A stretch of 64,000 bases of DNA from Campylobacter concisus (lineage in GTDB: Bacteria > Campylobacterota > Campylobacteria > Campylobacterales > Campylobacteraceae): positions 434,001 to 498,000 of the forward strand of contig NZ_PPAF01000035.1 of the NCBI RefSeq assembly GCF_002913045.1, read 5' to 3'. The notes beneath the pieces were generated by a model. That model was not told where the DNA came from. It made no database searches and saw only the letters and a program-made list of their open reading frames with translations. Position numbers and translations under genes: made by a program. Of this stretch, positions 36,864 through 46,627 are shown in pieces. How positions within the stretch are numbered: position 1 is the stretch's first letter; each line of letters starts with the position of its first letter.

Positions 36864-38804
36864 TTACTCTCTAACAACATGTAAAAACTGCATGTGTTTG
36901 CGGTATTGCTCGATGACGTCGTTTATCAGCGTGGCTTCGCTCCAGCCAAGCACGTCGTAGTCCTGACCGCCCTCTTTTAGATAGACTTCAGCTCTATAGT
37001 AAAGATCATCGCCGTCAAGCTCTCTGGTGTAGTCTGGGCTCTGGCTTTTGGTGAGATAGACGCCATATCTAAAGTCCATCTCATCGCCAAGTCCTACGTT
37101 TAAATTTACAAAATTTTCGCCATTTGTAACCTTTGCTTCAAGCCCATTTTTAGCAAATTCCTCTTTTAGCTCATTAAAGGCTTTTAGCACGACTTCGTTT
37201 AAAAATTTCTTGCCATCTTTCTTGCCTGGAAGCGTGATGATCGCACTTAGGCGCTCTTGCCATGGCTTTGAAAGATCGCTAAGAGGCATGTTGCTAAAGT
37301 TATTTGTCTCTTTTTTGGTTAGATCCACGCGCAAGGCCTTAAATAGCCCATAAATGGCACCAAGTAGCACTATAGCAAATGGCAGCGCGGTCGTGATCGT
37401 AAGTGCTTGAAGTGAGCCAAGACCGCCTGCTAGCATCAAAAATGCCGCCACGACACCCACTGTAACGCCCCAAAAGACCTTTTGCCAAACTGGTGTATCA
37501 TCCCTACCGTTTGAACAAAGCATATTCATCACGATCGCCGCAGAGTCGGCGGAAGTGACGAAAAATATAACGATCATAAAGACTGCGATGGTGCTTAGCA
37601 CGCCTGAGAAGCTAAATTTCTCCAAAAACATAAAAAGCGCCGAAGCCGAGTCGGAATTTACGGTCGTTGCAAGCTCGCTAAAGCCACTTTGCACAAGCGC
37701 GATCGCCGAGTTGCCAAAAAAGCTCATCCAAGCAAATGTAAAGCCGGTTGGCACGAAAAGCACGCCGATCACAAATTCTCTTATCGTCCTGCCCTTTGAA
37801 ATTTTGGCGATAAACAGCCCCACAAACGGCGACCAAGATAGCCACCAAGCCCAGTATAGCAGCGTCCAACCGCCAAGCCAGCTCTCGTTTTGCCTCTCGT
37901 AGGCGTAGAGATTAAAGGTGTTTGAAATAAGCGTCGAGACGTAGTTGCCGCTATTTTGTACAAACGACTTTAAAAGCTGCGTCGTATCGCCCAAAAATAG
38001 TATCAAAAACATAAAACATATAGCTAGCGCGATGTTTGCGTTTGATAAAATTTTTATCCCCTTATCCACGCCGCTTGCCGCTGAGACGGTTGCAGCCAGA
38101 CAAAGCACTATTAGAAGCGTAATATGCATGGTCGGCAGGCCAAAAACGTGCGTAAGGCCGGCATTTACCTGAAGTACGCCGTATCCTAGCGATGTCGCCA
38201 CGCCAAAAAGCGTCGCTACGACGGCAAATGTGTCGATGGCGCTACCTATCTTGCCGTAAATTTTATCGCCGATTATCGGATAAAACGCCGATCTAAGCGT
38301 AAGCGGCAAGCCGTGTCTATACGAGAAAAAGGCAAGGATTAGCGCCACGATAGCATAGACCGACCATGCGCCCATACCCCAGTGAAAGAAGGTGATATTC
38401 ATCGCAAGCTTTTGCGCTGCGATAGTTTGCGCGTCGCCGAGCGGCGGATTTAGATAGTGCATGAGCGGCTCGGCCACGCCAAAAAACACAAGCCCGATGC
38501 CCATGCCGGCGGCAAAAAGCATAGAAAACCATGAGACGTTTTTGTGCTCCGGCTTTACGTGATCGGCTCCGAGCTTGATCTCGCCAAGCTTACTAAAGCC
38601 AAGGATGATGACGCTTAGCAGTATGACGGCGACGGCCAGGATGTAAAACCAGCCGAATTTGGCCGCGATGTAGTTTTGCATACCTTTAAAAAACTCATTT
38701 GAGAAATTTGGAAATATCGCTGCAAATGCCGTTATTAAAAATATGACAACAAGCGATGGGATAAATACCGAGTTGTTAAATTTCGACTTTTGAAATTTGA
38801 TCAT
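36864..38804 (-). CDS. BCCT-family transporter (betaine/choline/carnitine type)
   Basis: 646 residues: twelve membrane helices followed by a long cytosolic C-terminus (about 530-646). The BCCT signature is complete: G-M-G-I-G-L-V-F-F-G-V-A-E-P, and W-T-L-L-Y-W-A-W-W-L-S-W-S-P-F-V-G-L-F-I-A. It imports quaternary ammonium solutes with sodium or protons, often for osmoprotection; the G-M-G-I-G variant suggests proton coupling (BetT-like). The 3' part of the reading has ordinary GC while much of 37.5-38.6 kb is higher. Confidence 0.93.
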   Translation of the reverse strand: MIKFQKSKFNNSVFIPSLVVIFLITAFAAIFPNFSNEFFKGMQNYIAAKFGWFYILAVAVILLSVIILGFSKLGEIKLGADHVKPEHKNVSWFSMLFAAGMGIGLVFFGVAEPLMHYLNPPLGDAQTIAAQKLAMNITFFHWGMGAWSVYAIVALILAFFSYRHGLPLTLRSAFYPIIGDKIYGKIGSAIDTFAVVATLFGVATSLGYGVLQVNAGLTHVFGLPTMHITLLIVLCLAATVSAASGVDKGIKILSNANIALAICFMFLILFLGDTTQLLKSFVQNSGNYVSTLISNTFNLYAYERQNESWLGGWTLLYWAWWLSWSPFVGLFIAKISKGRTIREFVIGVLFVPTGFTFAWMSFFGNSAIALVQSGFSELATTVNSDSASALFMFLEKFSFSGVLSTIAVFMIVIFFVTSADSAAIVMNMLCSNGRDDTPVWQKVFWGVTVGVVAAFLMLAGGLGSLQALTITTALPFAIVLLGAIYGLFKALRVDLTKKETNNFSNMPLSDLSKPWQERLSAIITLPGKKDGKKFLNEVVLKAFNELKEEFAKNGLEAKVTNGENFVNLNVGLGDEMDFRYGVYLTKSQSPDYTRELDGDDLYYRAEVYLKEGGQDYDVLGWSEATLINDVIEQYRKHMQFLHVVRE

Positions 38805-38931
38805 TTTTCTCCTTTTTTATAAATTTCAGCTTCATTTCAAAATAACAAAAAAGAGTAAATGGGTCAAATTTTTTCTTTAAATTTTTTATGAAATTTTAAG
38901 CTTTAACCATCAAAAATAGCCACTTTGAAAT

Positions 38932-40377
38932 TTATCTCAAGTCGCTTTTATCTCTCTTTGGTTTTGTAAGAGTTATTAGCACTATGACGACAAAAGCGAT
39001 GCCAAATGTGATATACAAAATGATCTTTGGCGTGTCATACTCTATCCTAGATCTCGCGACCTCTTCGCCGCTTGCCTCCACTAGCTCGCCGCGCTTTATC
39101 ATCTCGCTGATATCTTTTGCGCTAAGCTCTTTAGACGCTCTTGTTAAATTTTCTATGACGCTAGGACTCGCCACCTCATAAACGCTATGCTTTATGCCAT
39201 AAAATGGCTTTATCTTGCTAAAAAAATAGTGCTTATCTCCATTTGCATAAACTGCGCCATATTCGCCATCTTTTACCAACCCCACCTCACGCCAAGATGA
39301 GCTTGGGGCAAATTTATATAAAGAGACTGTTTGCGCCTCTAAGTGTCTGCCATGCTTTGAGCGCCGCCACTCTTCGCCTTGCTGTAAGAAATACGCTGAG
39401 CTCTCATCTACAAAAACGTCAGCATAGAGCCTTTTTAGCTCGCCTTTTAGCTGGTAGTCTGAAATTTTAGCCTGTTCGTTTTTACTGCCATCCCAAAAGT
39501 AAATTCCATCTTTGCTGGCAAAAAGAGGCCAAAACGAGTGCACATTATCCACGCTATAAATAGCGCTATAAGGCATATTTTGAGCGTTAAATTTATGCTC
39601 ATTTGCAAACGCCGCCCCACTTTTTGGCTCAAAAAGATATTCTATATCATGCTTTGGGTCATAGCAAATCCGGCGCGTCTCATCTGAGTAGCTTGCATCA
39701 AGCCTATAAAAGCCTAAAAATAGGCTTTTACCATCTGTGTAATATCCGCTAGGAGCGCCATTTTCTGTCGTGATGTATCTTAGCTCGCTAGGCTGCGCGT
39801 CAAGCTTTTCGCCCTTGTAGTAAAGCGTGTCGCCGTCTCTTGCAAAGCCAGCGTCAAAGATAGGCTCTAAATTTGTGCTTTCAACCCTTTTTGTCCTGTA
39901 AAAATAAGGGCTATCATCGTAGCTTTTTATAAAAACGTGAACAAGGTTTTTCATAATAACGCCAAATTCGCTAAATCCCGCCTCTTTCTCGCTTCTAGTG
40001 GCGCAATAATAGCTTATCTTGCCATCACTTATATAGCCATTGCCAAGCACTTTGGCACTTTTTGGATCAAGACCAGGCAAAATTTCTCTAGCGCAATAGA
40101 CATAATTTTTATCAGCCGCCACATTTGAGTAGTCGTATGCATGTTCTAGCTTTAAAACCCTAAAACTAGCCTCATCGACGCCTTTTAGCTCATACTTGCC
40201 GCTGCCTGAAATTTGAACGTAAATTTTACCATCTGGCGAGCGGTAAAACTCGCTATTGTCAATGTTTGCAAAGCTTCTTTGATACTCGCCCTCATGCCAT
40301 AGATAAAGCATCGCCAAAACAAAAAATAGCGTCAAGATAACTAAAAAATAAATAAATCTAATAGTAATTTTTCTCAT
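38932..40377 (-). CDS. DKNYY-domain membrane protein, copy 2
   Basis: 481 residues: an N-terminal helix (F-I-Y-F-L-V-I-L-T-L-F-F-V-L-A-M), a periplasmic region of repeated D-K-N-Y-V-Y / D-G-D-T-L-Y / D-G-K-S-L-F units, and a C-terminal helix (I-L-Y-I-T-F-G-I-A-F-V-V-I-V-L). DKNYY repeats occur in surface proteins of unknown function. It overlaps the related upstream gene by 4 nt and shares its architecture, indicating a tandem duplication. Confidence 0.8.
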   Translation of the reverse strand: MRKITIRFIYFLVILTLFFVLAMLYLWHEGEYQRSFANIDNSEFYRSPDGKIYVQISGSGKYELKGVDEASFRVLKLEHAYDYSNVAADKNYVYCAREILPGLDPKSAKVLGNGYISDGKISYYCATRSEKEAGFSEFGVIMKNLVHVFIKSYDDSPYFYRTKRVESTNLEPIFDAGFARDGDTLYYKGEKLDAQPSELRYITTENGAPSGYYTDGKSLFLGFYRLDASYSDETRRICYDPKHDIEYLFEPKSGAAFANEHKFNAQNMPYSAIYSVDNVHSFWPLFASKDGIYFWDGSKNEQAKISDYQLKGELKRLYADVFVDESSAYFLQQGEEWRRSKHGRHLEAQTVSLYKFAPSSSWREVGLVKDGEYGAVYANGDKHYFFSKIKPFYGIKHSVYEVASPSVIENLTRASKELSAKDISEMIKRGELVEASGEEVARSRIEYDTPKIILYITFGIAFVVIVLITLTKPKRDKSDLR

Positions 40378-41891
40378 GATCTATAGTCATCTATCCTTTT
40401 TTTAAGCTCGCTTTTTTGCTTTTTGTTTTTAAAAATAGCGCCAACCACCGAGACTATAAATGCGATGGCTAAAAATATCCAGTAGGCATATTTTTGCGAG
40501 TAATCATCAAAGTCGCTTACTGCATCTATCACCACCTCGCCCTCAGCTGGCACCATAGCGCCTTGATCTACCATTTTTACTATCTCATCAAGTTTTAAAT
40601 TCTCAACATTTGGGCCATAAGGACGAGTGAGAATTTCAACCACGCCAAGGTCATTTATATCATAAACACTGCTGTTAAAATGCCAGCCGTAGCCGACGTT
40701 ATCAAAATAATAAGTCTTATCGCCGTTTGCATAGACCGCTCCGTAGCCATCGTTTCTTACAAAGCCGATCTTTCGCCACTGCTCTTTTGTATCGAGCCTT
40801 ACGATAGACGTGTGGCGTGAGCTTAGGCTGTGGTTATTTTTTGTGTTGTGCCAAATTTCATAGGTTTTTAAAAAATATGTCTTGCCATCACTTATCACCA
40901 CGTCGCCATATAGCGGCGTTATCTCGCCTTTAAATGGATCATCGCCGTCCCTTACAAACTCGCCCTCATCTATACTGTTATACCACTGCCACTTTCGCTC
41001 CCAGTGATAGATCCCGCCTTTGCCGCGAAAAAGAGCGTGATAGGAGTGCTCATCTTTTAGGTTAAAAAGTGGCTCGTATGGGGCAAATTTGGGGTCAAAT
41101 TCATGATCATTTGCATAGACCATGCCAGAATTTGGCTCATAAAGATAGTGAATGCGCCATATCTCGCCGATATCACGTATTTGCGGGCTAAATTTGATCC
41201 CTAGCTTTGTGCTGTCATAATAGACATTTTCCCCATCAGTCGTAAAATGCACGCTCTTTCTGCCAGATATCTGCTCTATATAACGCATCTTACTGGCATT
41301 TGCGCCCTCTAGCTCTTTGCCCTCATGATAGACCTTTACTCCATCGCTTGCATAGCCAAAGCCCAAGATCGCTGCTAAATTTGCGTTATCAACCTGCCTA
41401 AATTTATAGATATGAGTTTGCGCTTTTGGGGTGTTAAACATTTTGTGCGAGAAGATGTCCCAAAACTCTTTAAGTGCGGAAATTTCGAGGTTTGTCTCGC
41501 TTACGCTATCGCAAAAATATGTAATCTTGCCGTCACCAAAATAGCCATTGCCAAGCGCTCTAACGCCATTTGGATCAAGCCCACTCATCACGAGGTTACC
41601 GCAATATACAGCCTCATCGCTAGCGCCAACGTTTCTGTTGTCGTATTTGCCGGTGTCAATGTATCTAAATTTACTGGCCCTCACGCCTATTAGCTCAAAT
41701 TTACCGCCGCTTGGTACCATGGCATAGACCTTGTCATATTCGGTGGTATAAAACACACTGCCTCTTATATCTTTAAATTTTTCTCTATCTTCATCTATAT
41801 AGCCAGTGGAAATAAACATAAATATATAAATACCAAGCAAGATAAAAGCAAAAAGTAGCACTATGACAATTATTGGGTATTTTTTTATCAT
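40374..41891 (-). CDS. DKNYY-domain membrane protein, copy 1
   Basis: 505 residues from ATG at 41891; the reading from 41978 adds 29 residues with no function evident before the N-terminal helix I-I-V-I-V-L-L-F-A-F-I-L-L. Same plan as its neighbour: anchor, DKNYY-like repeats (D-G-V-K-V-Y, D-G-E-N-V-Y, D-G-K-T-Y-F, G-D-K-T-Y-Y-F), C-terminal helix, charged end. No catalytic motif. Translational coupling with the downstream copy. Confidence 0.8.
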   Translation of the reverse strand: MIKKYPIIVIVLLFAFILLGIYIFMFISTGYIDEDREKFKDIRGSVFYTTEYDKVYAMVPSGGKFELIGVRASKFRYIDTGKYDNRNVGASDEAVYCGNLVMSGLDPNGVRALGNGYFGDGKITYFCDSVSETNLEISALKEFWDIFSHKMFNTPKAQTHIYKFRQVDNANLAAILGFGYASDGVKVYHEGKELEGANASKMRYIEQISGRKSVHFTTDGENVYYDSTKLGIKFSPQIRDIGEIWRIHYLYEPNSGMVYANDHEFDPKFAPYEPLFNLKDEHSYHALFRGKGGIYHWERKWQWYNSIDEGEFVRDGDDPFKGEITPLYGDVVISDGKTYFLKTYEIWHNTKNNHSLSSRHTSIVRLDTKEQWRKIGFVRNDGYGAVYANGDKTYYFDNVGYGWHFNSSVYDINDLGVVEILTRPYGPNVENLKLDEIVKMVDQGAMVPAEGEVVIDAVSDFDDYSQKYAYWIFLAIAFIVSVVGAIFKNKKQKSELKKRIDDYRS

Positions 41892-41934
41892 TTTAAACCT
41901 GCAAATGACTTCATCTTGTGATACTTTATCTTCC

Positions 41935-43866
41935 CTACTCCAGTGCCTCGGCGATCTCAAGCACTTCAAAGTACTCATTTTCTAGGCACTCAAGCTCAGT
42001 TTTTGCCTTTTCAAGTTCTTCATAAAGCTTAGTTAGCCCCACTTCTTGATAAATTTTTGGATCGCTTAAACCTTCATTTAGCTCAGAAATTTTTGCTTCA
42101 AGGGCCGAAATTTTATCTGGATATGTATTTAAAATTTGCGTTTGTTTGTAGCTTAGCTTTATGCCGGTTTTGCTCTTTTGCTTGGCTTCATTTTGGTTAT
42201 TTGCAAGCTCTTTTTCAAATTTATCAAGCTCTTTTAGCTCATCTTCAAGCTCCAAATAGACGCTATACTCTTCATACAAGACATTTATCTTTGTGCCCTC
42301 AAACGCCCAAAGCTTATTTGCCATCTTATCGACGAAGTACCTATCGTGGCTAACAAGTAAGATCGCCCCCTCAAAGCTTTGCAAATAATCCTCTAAAATG
42401 TTAATAGTTGCGATATCAAGGTCGTTTGTTGGCTCGTCGAGCACCAGCACGTCGTAGGTTTTTATAAAAAGAAGTGCAAGTGCCACGCGGTTTTTTTCAC
42501 CGCCACTTAAAACACCTATCTTTTTATCTAAAAATTCTTTTGGGAAAAGGAAATTTTTAAGATAGCCATAAACGTGCATATTTCGCCCACGAACTAGCAC
42601 GTGGTCGCCACCGTTTGGGCAAAATGTCTCGATCAGGCTCTTATCGTCATCAAGGACATTTCTAGCCTGATCAAAATAGCCGATACTCACCTCGCCTCTT
42701 TTTATCTCGCCGCTACTTGGTTTTTCAAGTCCTAGCAAAATTTTAAGTAGCGTGCTTTTGCCGCTACCATTTCGCCCGACTATGGCGATCCTCTCGCCTT
42801 GCAAAACTCTTGCGTCAAATTTTTCAAAAAGCACCTTACCATCTATGCTTTTGCTTAAATTTTTAAACTCAAAGAGCATTTTTTTGCGGTTTTGGCTCTG
42901 CGTTTGGTTGAAATTTTTACTCGCACGCTCAAGTTCTAGCCTCACGCGCCTTATCACACCTGGATTTTTCTTAGCCTCCTCGCGCATAGCGAGCACCCGC
43001 TCTTTTCTACCCTCGTTTCGCTTTAGCCTAGCTTTCACGCCTCTTCTTAGCCACTCCTCTTCAGCCTTTAGCTGTTTTAGTAGCGTCTCATGCGACTTTG
43101 CAAGGCTTGCTAAAATTTCCTCTTTTTTGGTTAGATAGTTTGCATATCCACCCTCGAAATTTTTTAAGCTTGCATCCTCAACCTCAACACACCTGGTTGC
43201 CAGTGCATCGATAAAATACCTATCGTGGCTTATAAAAACTATGCTTTGATTTGAGCCCTTTAGCATATCTTCAAGAAATTTGACCATGTAAACATCAAGG
43301 TGGTTTGTCGGCTCGTCAAGTAGCAGCACATCTGGCTTTTTAAGGATGAGCGCACCCAGTGCCACGCGTCTGATCTCGCCGCCACTAAGCGAGCAAATGG
43401 GCCTATTTTCATACTCTTTTAGCTTAAATTCTTGCAAAATTCGCTCGATCTTATGCTCGATATTCCAGCCATCCTTTGCCTCTATAAATTTTAAAAGTCT
43501 CTCTTGCTCTTTTAAAATTTCTTTGTTCTCTGGGTCATTTGCTAGTAAAACACCGCTCTTTTCATATTCGCTTATCGCATCAAATATCTCTTTTAGCTCG
43601 TTATTTAGCGCCTGCCTTACGGTAAAAGTTGCGTTAAAATTTGGAGTTTGAGCTAGCATCTCGACGCTTATTAGGCTTTGCACTATGCGTCTGCCACTAT
43701 CAGCTGCCACCTCGCCAGAGATGATCTTCATAAGCGTGCTTTTACCGCTGCCATTTTTGCCAATGATCGCTATCTTTTCATTTTCATTTACACTAAAATT
43801 TACAGCGTTTAAAATCTCATTTGCGCCAAATTTTTTACTTACGTCTATCAGGTCGATTAATGCCAT
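41935..43866 (-). CDS. ABC-F family ATPase (Uup/EttA-like)
   Basis: 643 residues with two ABC domains (G-K-N-G-S-G-K-S-T and G-R-N-G-S-G-K-S-T; signatures L-S-G-G-E twice; D-E-P-T-N-H-L-D and D-E-P-T-N-D-L-D), an inter-domain linker with basic helix, and a C-terminal coiled coil. No membrane segment. ABC-F proteins act on the ribosomal E site or, for Uup, on structured DNA. The C-terminal coiled coil favours Uup. Confidence 0.9.
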   Translation of the reverse strand: MALIDLIDVSKKFGANEILNAVNFSVNENEKIAIIGKNGSGKSTLMKIISGEVAADSGRRIVQSLISVEMLAQTPNFNATFTVRQALNNELKEIFDAISEYEKSGVLLANDPENKEILKEQERLLKFIEAKDGWNIEHKIERILQEFKLKEYENRPICSLSGGEIRRVALGALILKKPDVLLLDEPTNHLDVYMVKFLEDMLKGSNQSIVFISHDRYFIDALATRCVEVEDASLKNFEGGYANYLTKKEEILASLAKSHETLLKQLKAEEEWLRRGVKARLKRNEGRKERVLAMREEAKKNPGVIRRVRLELERASKNFNQTQSQNRKKMLFEFKNLSKSIDGKVLFEKFDARVLQGERIAIVGRNGSGKSTLLKILLGLEKPSSGEIKRGEVSIGYFDQARNVLDDDKSLIETFCPNGGDHVLVRGRNMHVYGYLKNFLFPKEFLDKKIGVLSGGEKNRVALALLFIKTYDVLVLDEPTNDLDIATINILEDYLQSFEGAILLVSHDRYFVDKMANKLWAFEGTKINVLYEEYSVYLELEDELKELDKFEKELANNQNEAKQKSKTGIKLSYKQTQILNTYPDKISALEAKISELNEGLSDPKIYQEVGLTKLYEELEKAKTELECLENEYFEVLEIAEALE

Positions 43867-43929
43867 TTTTCTCTCATTTTTTAAATTTCTTGCGATTATA
43901 TCAAAAGGGAGCTAAAACCTAATTTTGGC

Positions 43930-43935
43930 TATAAT
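43930..43935 (+). promoter_or_regulatory. -10 box of the MATE gene
   Basis: TATAAT in the context 'aattttggc', 34 nt before the start. Confidence 0.55.
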
Positions 43936-43968
43936 CGCCAAAATTTTAAAATAATTAAGGAAAATTTA

Positions 43969-45288
43969 ATGAACTTATCTATGAGAAAACTCGTAGTTCC
44001 GATATTTTTGGATATGTTTTTACACTTCATTACGCTCATCATCAACACCTACATGGTGACAAAAGTGAGTGTGCATCTAGTTGGTGCCATGGGTGCTGGC
44101 AATCAAGTGATGGATCTTTTTATGACCATTTTTAACTTCCTAAGCATTGGCTGTTCAGTCGTCGTCGCCCAAGCGCTGGGAGCTAAAAAGAACGATCTTG
44201 CTTCAAACGTCATACACGCAAGTATCACGTCAAATACGCTCTTTGGTATCTTCTCGGCTATCGTCATCTACGTCTTTGGCTACAACATCTTAAATTTACT
44301 AAACGTGCCAAAAGAGCTTATAAATGATAGCTTCTCATATCTTCACATCCTTGGCTTTGCCCTACTTTTTGATGGTATCGGCATGGTGCTAGCTGCGGTG
44401 CTTCGCGTATATAATCTAGCAACTGCTGTTATGCTAACTTCGGTTTTAATGAACGTAATTACGATTTTAGGCAATGCTATCTCCCTTTTTGGCTGGTTTA
44501 ATCTGCCAAATTTAGGCCTACAAGGAGTCGCTATCTCGACACTTGTTGGCAGACTAGTAGGCATTTTTGTGCTAGCTTATATGCTAAGTCAAAAGGCAAA
44601 AGTTAAAATTTACTTTAAAAAGCTACTTGTCGTGCCATTTGAAATTTTAAAGAAAATCCTCTCAATCGGCCTTCCAAGCGCAGGCGAAAATTTACTCTGG
44701 ATGGCGCAATACATGGTCGCTTTTGGCTTTGTGGCAAGCATGGGCGAGGCTAGCCTTAGCGTGCAGACCATTTACTTTCAGATCACGCTTCTTATCTTGC
44801 TTTGTGGAGCGAGCATTAGCGTGGCAAACGAGGTCATTGTAGGACATTTAGTTGGAGCAAGCGAGTTTAACGAGGCCTACACAAGGACATTTAGAGCGCT
44901 AAGACTTGGAGTTTTTATAACGCTTGTAGTCGTGCTTATAGCTTATGCGCTAAAGCATCAAATCATGAACGCACTAAATTTAAACGAAAATTTACGTGCG
45001 ATCATGTTGCCACTTTTTACACTTTCGATATTTCTTGAAGCGGGCAGAACCTTTAACATTGTCATCGTAAATGCCCTTCGTGCAAGCGGTGATGCAAAAT
45101 TTCCACTAGCAACTGGGCTTATCTTTATGTGGGGGCTTTCACTGCCACTTGGATATTTTTTAGGCATCTATCTTGGTTGGGGGATTATCGGCGTTTGGAT
45201 AGGGTTTTGTGCTGATGAATGGCTAAGAGGCCTTGCAAATACGTGGCGTTGGAGAAGTAAAAAATGGCAAGAAAAACGCCTAGTTTAA
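43969..45288 (+). CDS. MATE-family efflux transporter
   Basis: 439 residues, twelve helices. Typical features are the paired halves with G-A-G-N-Q-V-M-D near residue 42, V-V-A-Q-A-L-G-A and the second-half P-S-A-G-E-N-L-L-W-M. MATE proteins expel cationic drugs or metabolites with sodium or protons. Preceded by TTAAGGA. Its end overlaps the YgjP gene by 25 bp. Confidence 0.9.
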   Translation: MNLSMRKLVVPIFLDMFLHFITLIINTYMVTKVSVHLVGAMGAGNQVMDLFMTIFNFLSIGCSVVVAQALGAKKNDLASNVIHASITSNTLFGIFSAIVIYVFGYNILNLLNVPKELINDSFSYLHILGFALLFDGIGMVLAAVLRVYNLATAVMLTSVLMNVITILGNAISLFGWFNLPNLGLQGVAISTLVGRLVGIFVLAYMLSQKAKVKIYFKKLLVVPFEILKKILSIGLPSAGENLLWMAQYMVAFGFVASMGEASLSVQTIYFQITLLILLCGASISVANEVIVGHLVGASEFNEAYTRTFRALRLGVFITLVVVLIAYALKHQIMNALNLNENLRAIMLPLFTLSIFLEAGRTFNIVIVNALRASGDAKFPLATGLIFMWGLSLPLGYFLGIYLGWGIIGVWIGFCADEWLRGLANTWRWRSKKWQEKRLV

Positions 45289-45926
45289 AGCAAAAGAGCA
45301 TAATTTTAGACTTTTATGGGCTAAGCGTTTTAATAAATTTTAAAACAAATGTAAAATCCATGCGTCTAAGAGTTGGCAAGGACGCTAAGATCACGCTTTC
45401 TATGCCATTTTACAGCACGCAAAAGATGGCTCTTAGCTTTCTTGAGATGCATAAAATTTGGCTCGAAAATACTTACAAAAAAGCCATTGCAAATTTACCA
45501 AAAGATGATGAGATGAAATTTCTTGGACAAATTTATAAGATAAAATTTGATGAAAATTTTAAAGAGCCATTTTTTGATGGCGAGATTGTCTTTACTCCAA
45601 ATTTAAAAGGTCTTGAGCGTTTTAAAAAAGTAAGGGCAAAAGAGCTATTTTTAGAGCTTGTAAGCCATTTTCAGCCTTTTATAAATAAGCCAATCAAGCG
45701 CATCGTCATACGAAACAGCAAAACTCGCTGGGGTAGTTGCAACCACAAAAAAGGCTATATAAACCTAAGCCTAAGACTCATAGAAAAGCCGCTCTCAGCC
45801 GTGCACTACGTCGTTCTTCACGAGCTAACACACCTACTCTATCCGCATCATCAAAAAAGTTTTTACGATTTTATAGAAAAAATCATGCCTGATTATAAAA
45901 AACAAGAGCAAATTTTAAAAGCGTAA
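45264..45926 (+). CDS. YgjP-like zinc metallopeptidase (DUF45)
   Basis: 220 residues. The zinc motif is H-E-L-T-H (V-L-H-E-L-T-H-L-L-Y-P-H-H), preceded by the family segment T-R-W-G-S-C. It is a cytosolic WLM/M48-like metallopeptidase of poorly known function. It overlaps the MATE gene and has its start inside that gene. Confidence 0.87.
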   Translation: MARKTPSLKQKSIILDFYGLSVLINFKTNVKSMRLRVGKDAKITLSMPFYSTQKMALSFLEMHKIWLENTYKKAIANLPKDDEMKFLGQIYKIKFDENFKEPFFDGEIVFTPNLKGLERFKKVRAKELFLELVSHFQPFINKPIKRIVIRNSKTRWGSCNHKKGYINLSLRLIEKPLSAVHYVVLHELTHLLYPHHQKSFYDFIEKIMPDYKKQEQILKA

Positions 45927-45962
45927 TTATTTTTCATCAAGTAAGTGTAAAAATTAATATGC

Positions 45963-45968
45963 TAAAAT
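45963..45968 (+). promoter_or_regulatory. -10 box of the Sel1 gene
   Basis: TAAAAT 32 nt before the start, in an 'aatatgc' context; similar to other promoters here. Confidence 0.4.
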
Positions 45969-45999
45969 TGCATGTTAATTCACAAAAAAGGGAATTTCA

Positions 46000-46485
46000 A
46001 TGAAAAAAATGATTTTTATCTCAATATTAGCTGCTTGTGCTTTTGCAGGTAACTTTGAAGATGGCCTAAAGGCATATGGGAGCTCGAATTTCAAAGAAGC
46101 TTTGGCTAAATTTGAAGCAGGATGTTTGGCAAATGATGTAAAATCTTGCGTAAAAGTTGGAGCGATTTACCAACTAGGAAAAACAGCTCTACCTAATCCA
46201 AACAAGGCCTTAGAGTACTATAATAAAGCTTGCGAAGCTGGTGAGGTTAAAGGTTGCTCGGCAGCTGGTGGACTTTATCTAAATACTGAGCCACAAAAAG
46301 CAAGAGAACTTTTCAATAAAGCTTGTGATAAGAATGATGGATATTCTTGCGAGATGGTAGGTTCTATCTTGATAGAGGCTAAAGAATTTAAAAAAGCTTA
46401 TGAATTTTTAGTAAAAGGCTGCGAATTAGGCGATAAGATGTCTTGCGAATTTGCAGGCGATCTAAGACGCTCAAAACAACTATAA
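46000..46485 (+). CDS. Exported Sel1-repeat protein
   Basis: 161 residues with a signal peptide (M-K-K-M-I-F-I-S-I-L-A-A-C-A-F-A). Three to four Sel1-like repeats follow, each with the paired Cys and A-x-x-x-Y-N-K-A-C pattern of Helicobacter Hcp proteins (A-L-E-Y-Y-N-K-A-C-E-A-G; A-R-E-L-F-N-K-A-C; A-Y-E-F-L-V-K-G-C). Cys pairs are spaced for disulfides. Periplasmic, function unknown. Confidence 0.82.
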   Translation: MKKMIFISILAACAFAGNFEDGLKAYGSSNFKEALAKFEAGCLANDVKSCVKVGAIYQLGKTALPNPNKALEYYNKACEAGEVKGCSAAGGLYLNTEPQKARELFNKACDKNDGYSCEMVGSILIEAKEFKKAYEFLVKGCELGDKMSCEFAGDLRRSKQL

Positions 46486-46511
46486 TTTTTAGGCTTACGA
46501 GCCTAAAAATT
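46484..46511. terminator. Terminator after the Sel1 gene
   Basis: A perfect 12-bp stem with a TACG loop and T-runs on both strands. Confidence 0.8.
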
Positions 46512-46601
46512 TCTTAAAACAAAAAATCCAAAAAAAACACACTTATTTTAAATAGAAATTACTCAAAGTATAAAGGTAGTCTAAAAATTTATATTAGAAA
46601 T

Positions 46602-46625
46602 TTAGGCAAGAGTGCTCTTGCCTAA
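46602..46625 (-). terminator. Terminator after the TRAP permease
   Basis: A perfect 11-bp stem with a TG loop, immediately past the TRAP permease stop, followed on the minus strand by T-rich sequence. Confidence 0.75.
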
Positions 46626-46627
46626 GA

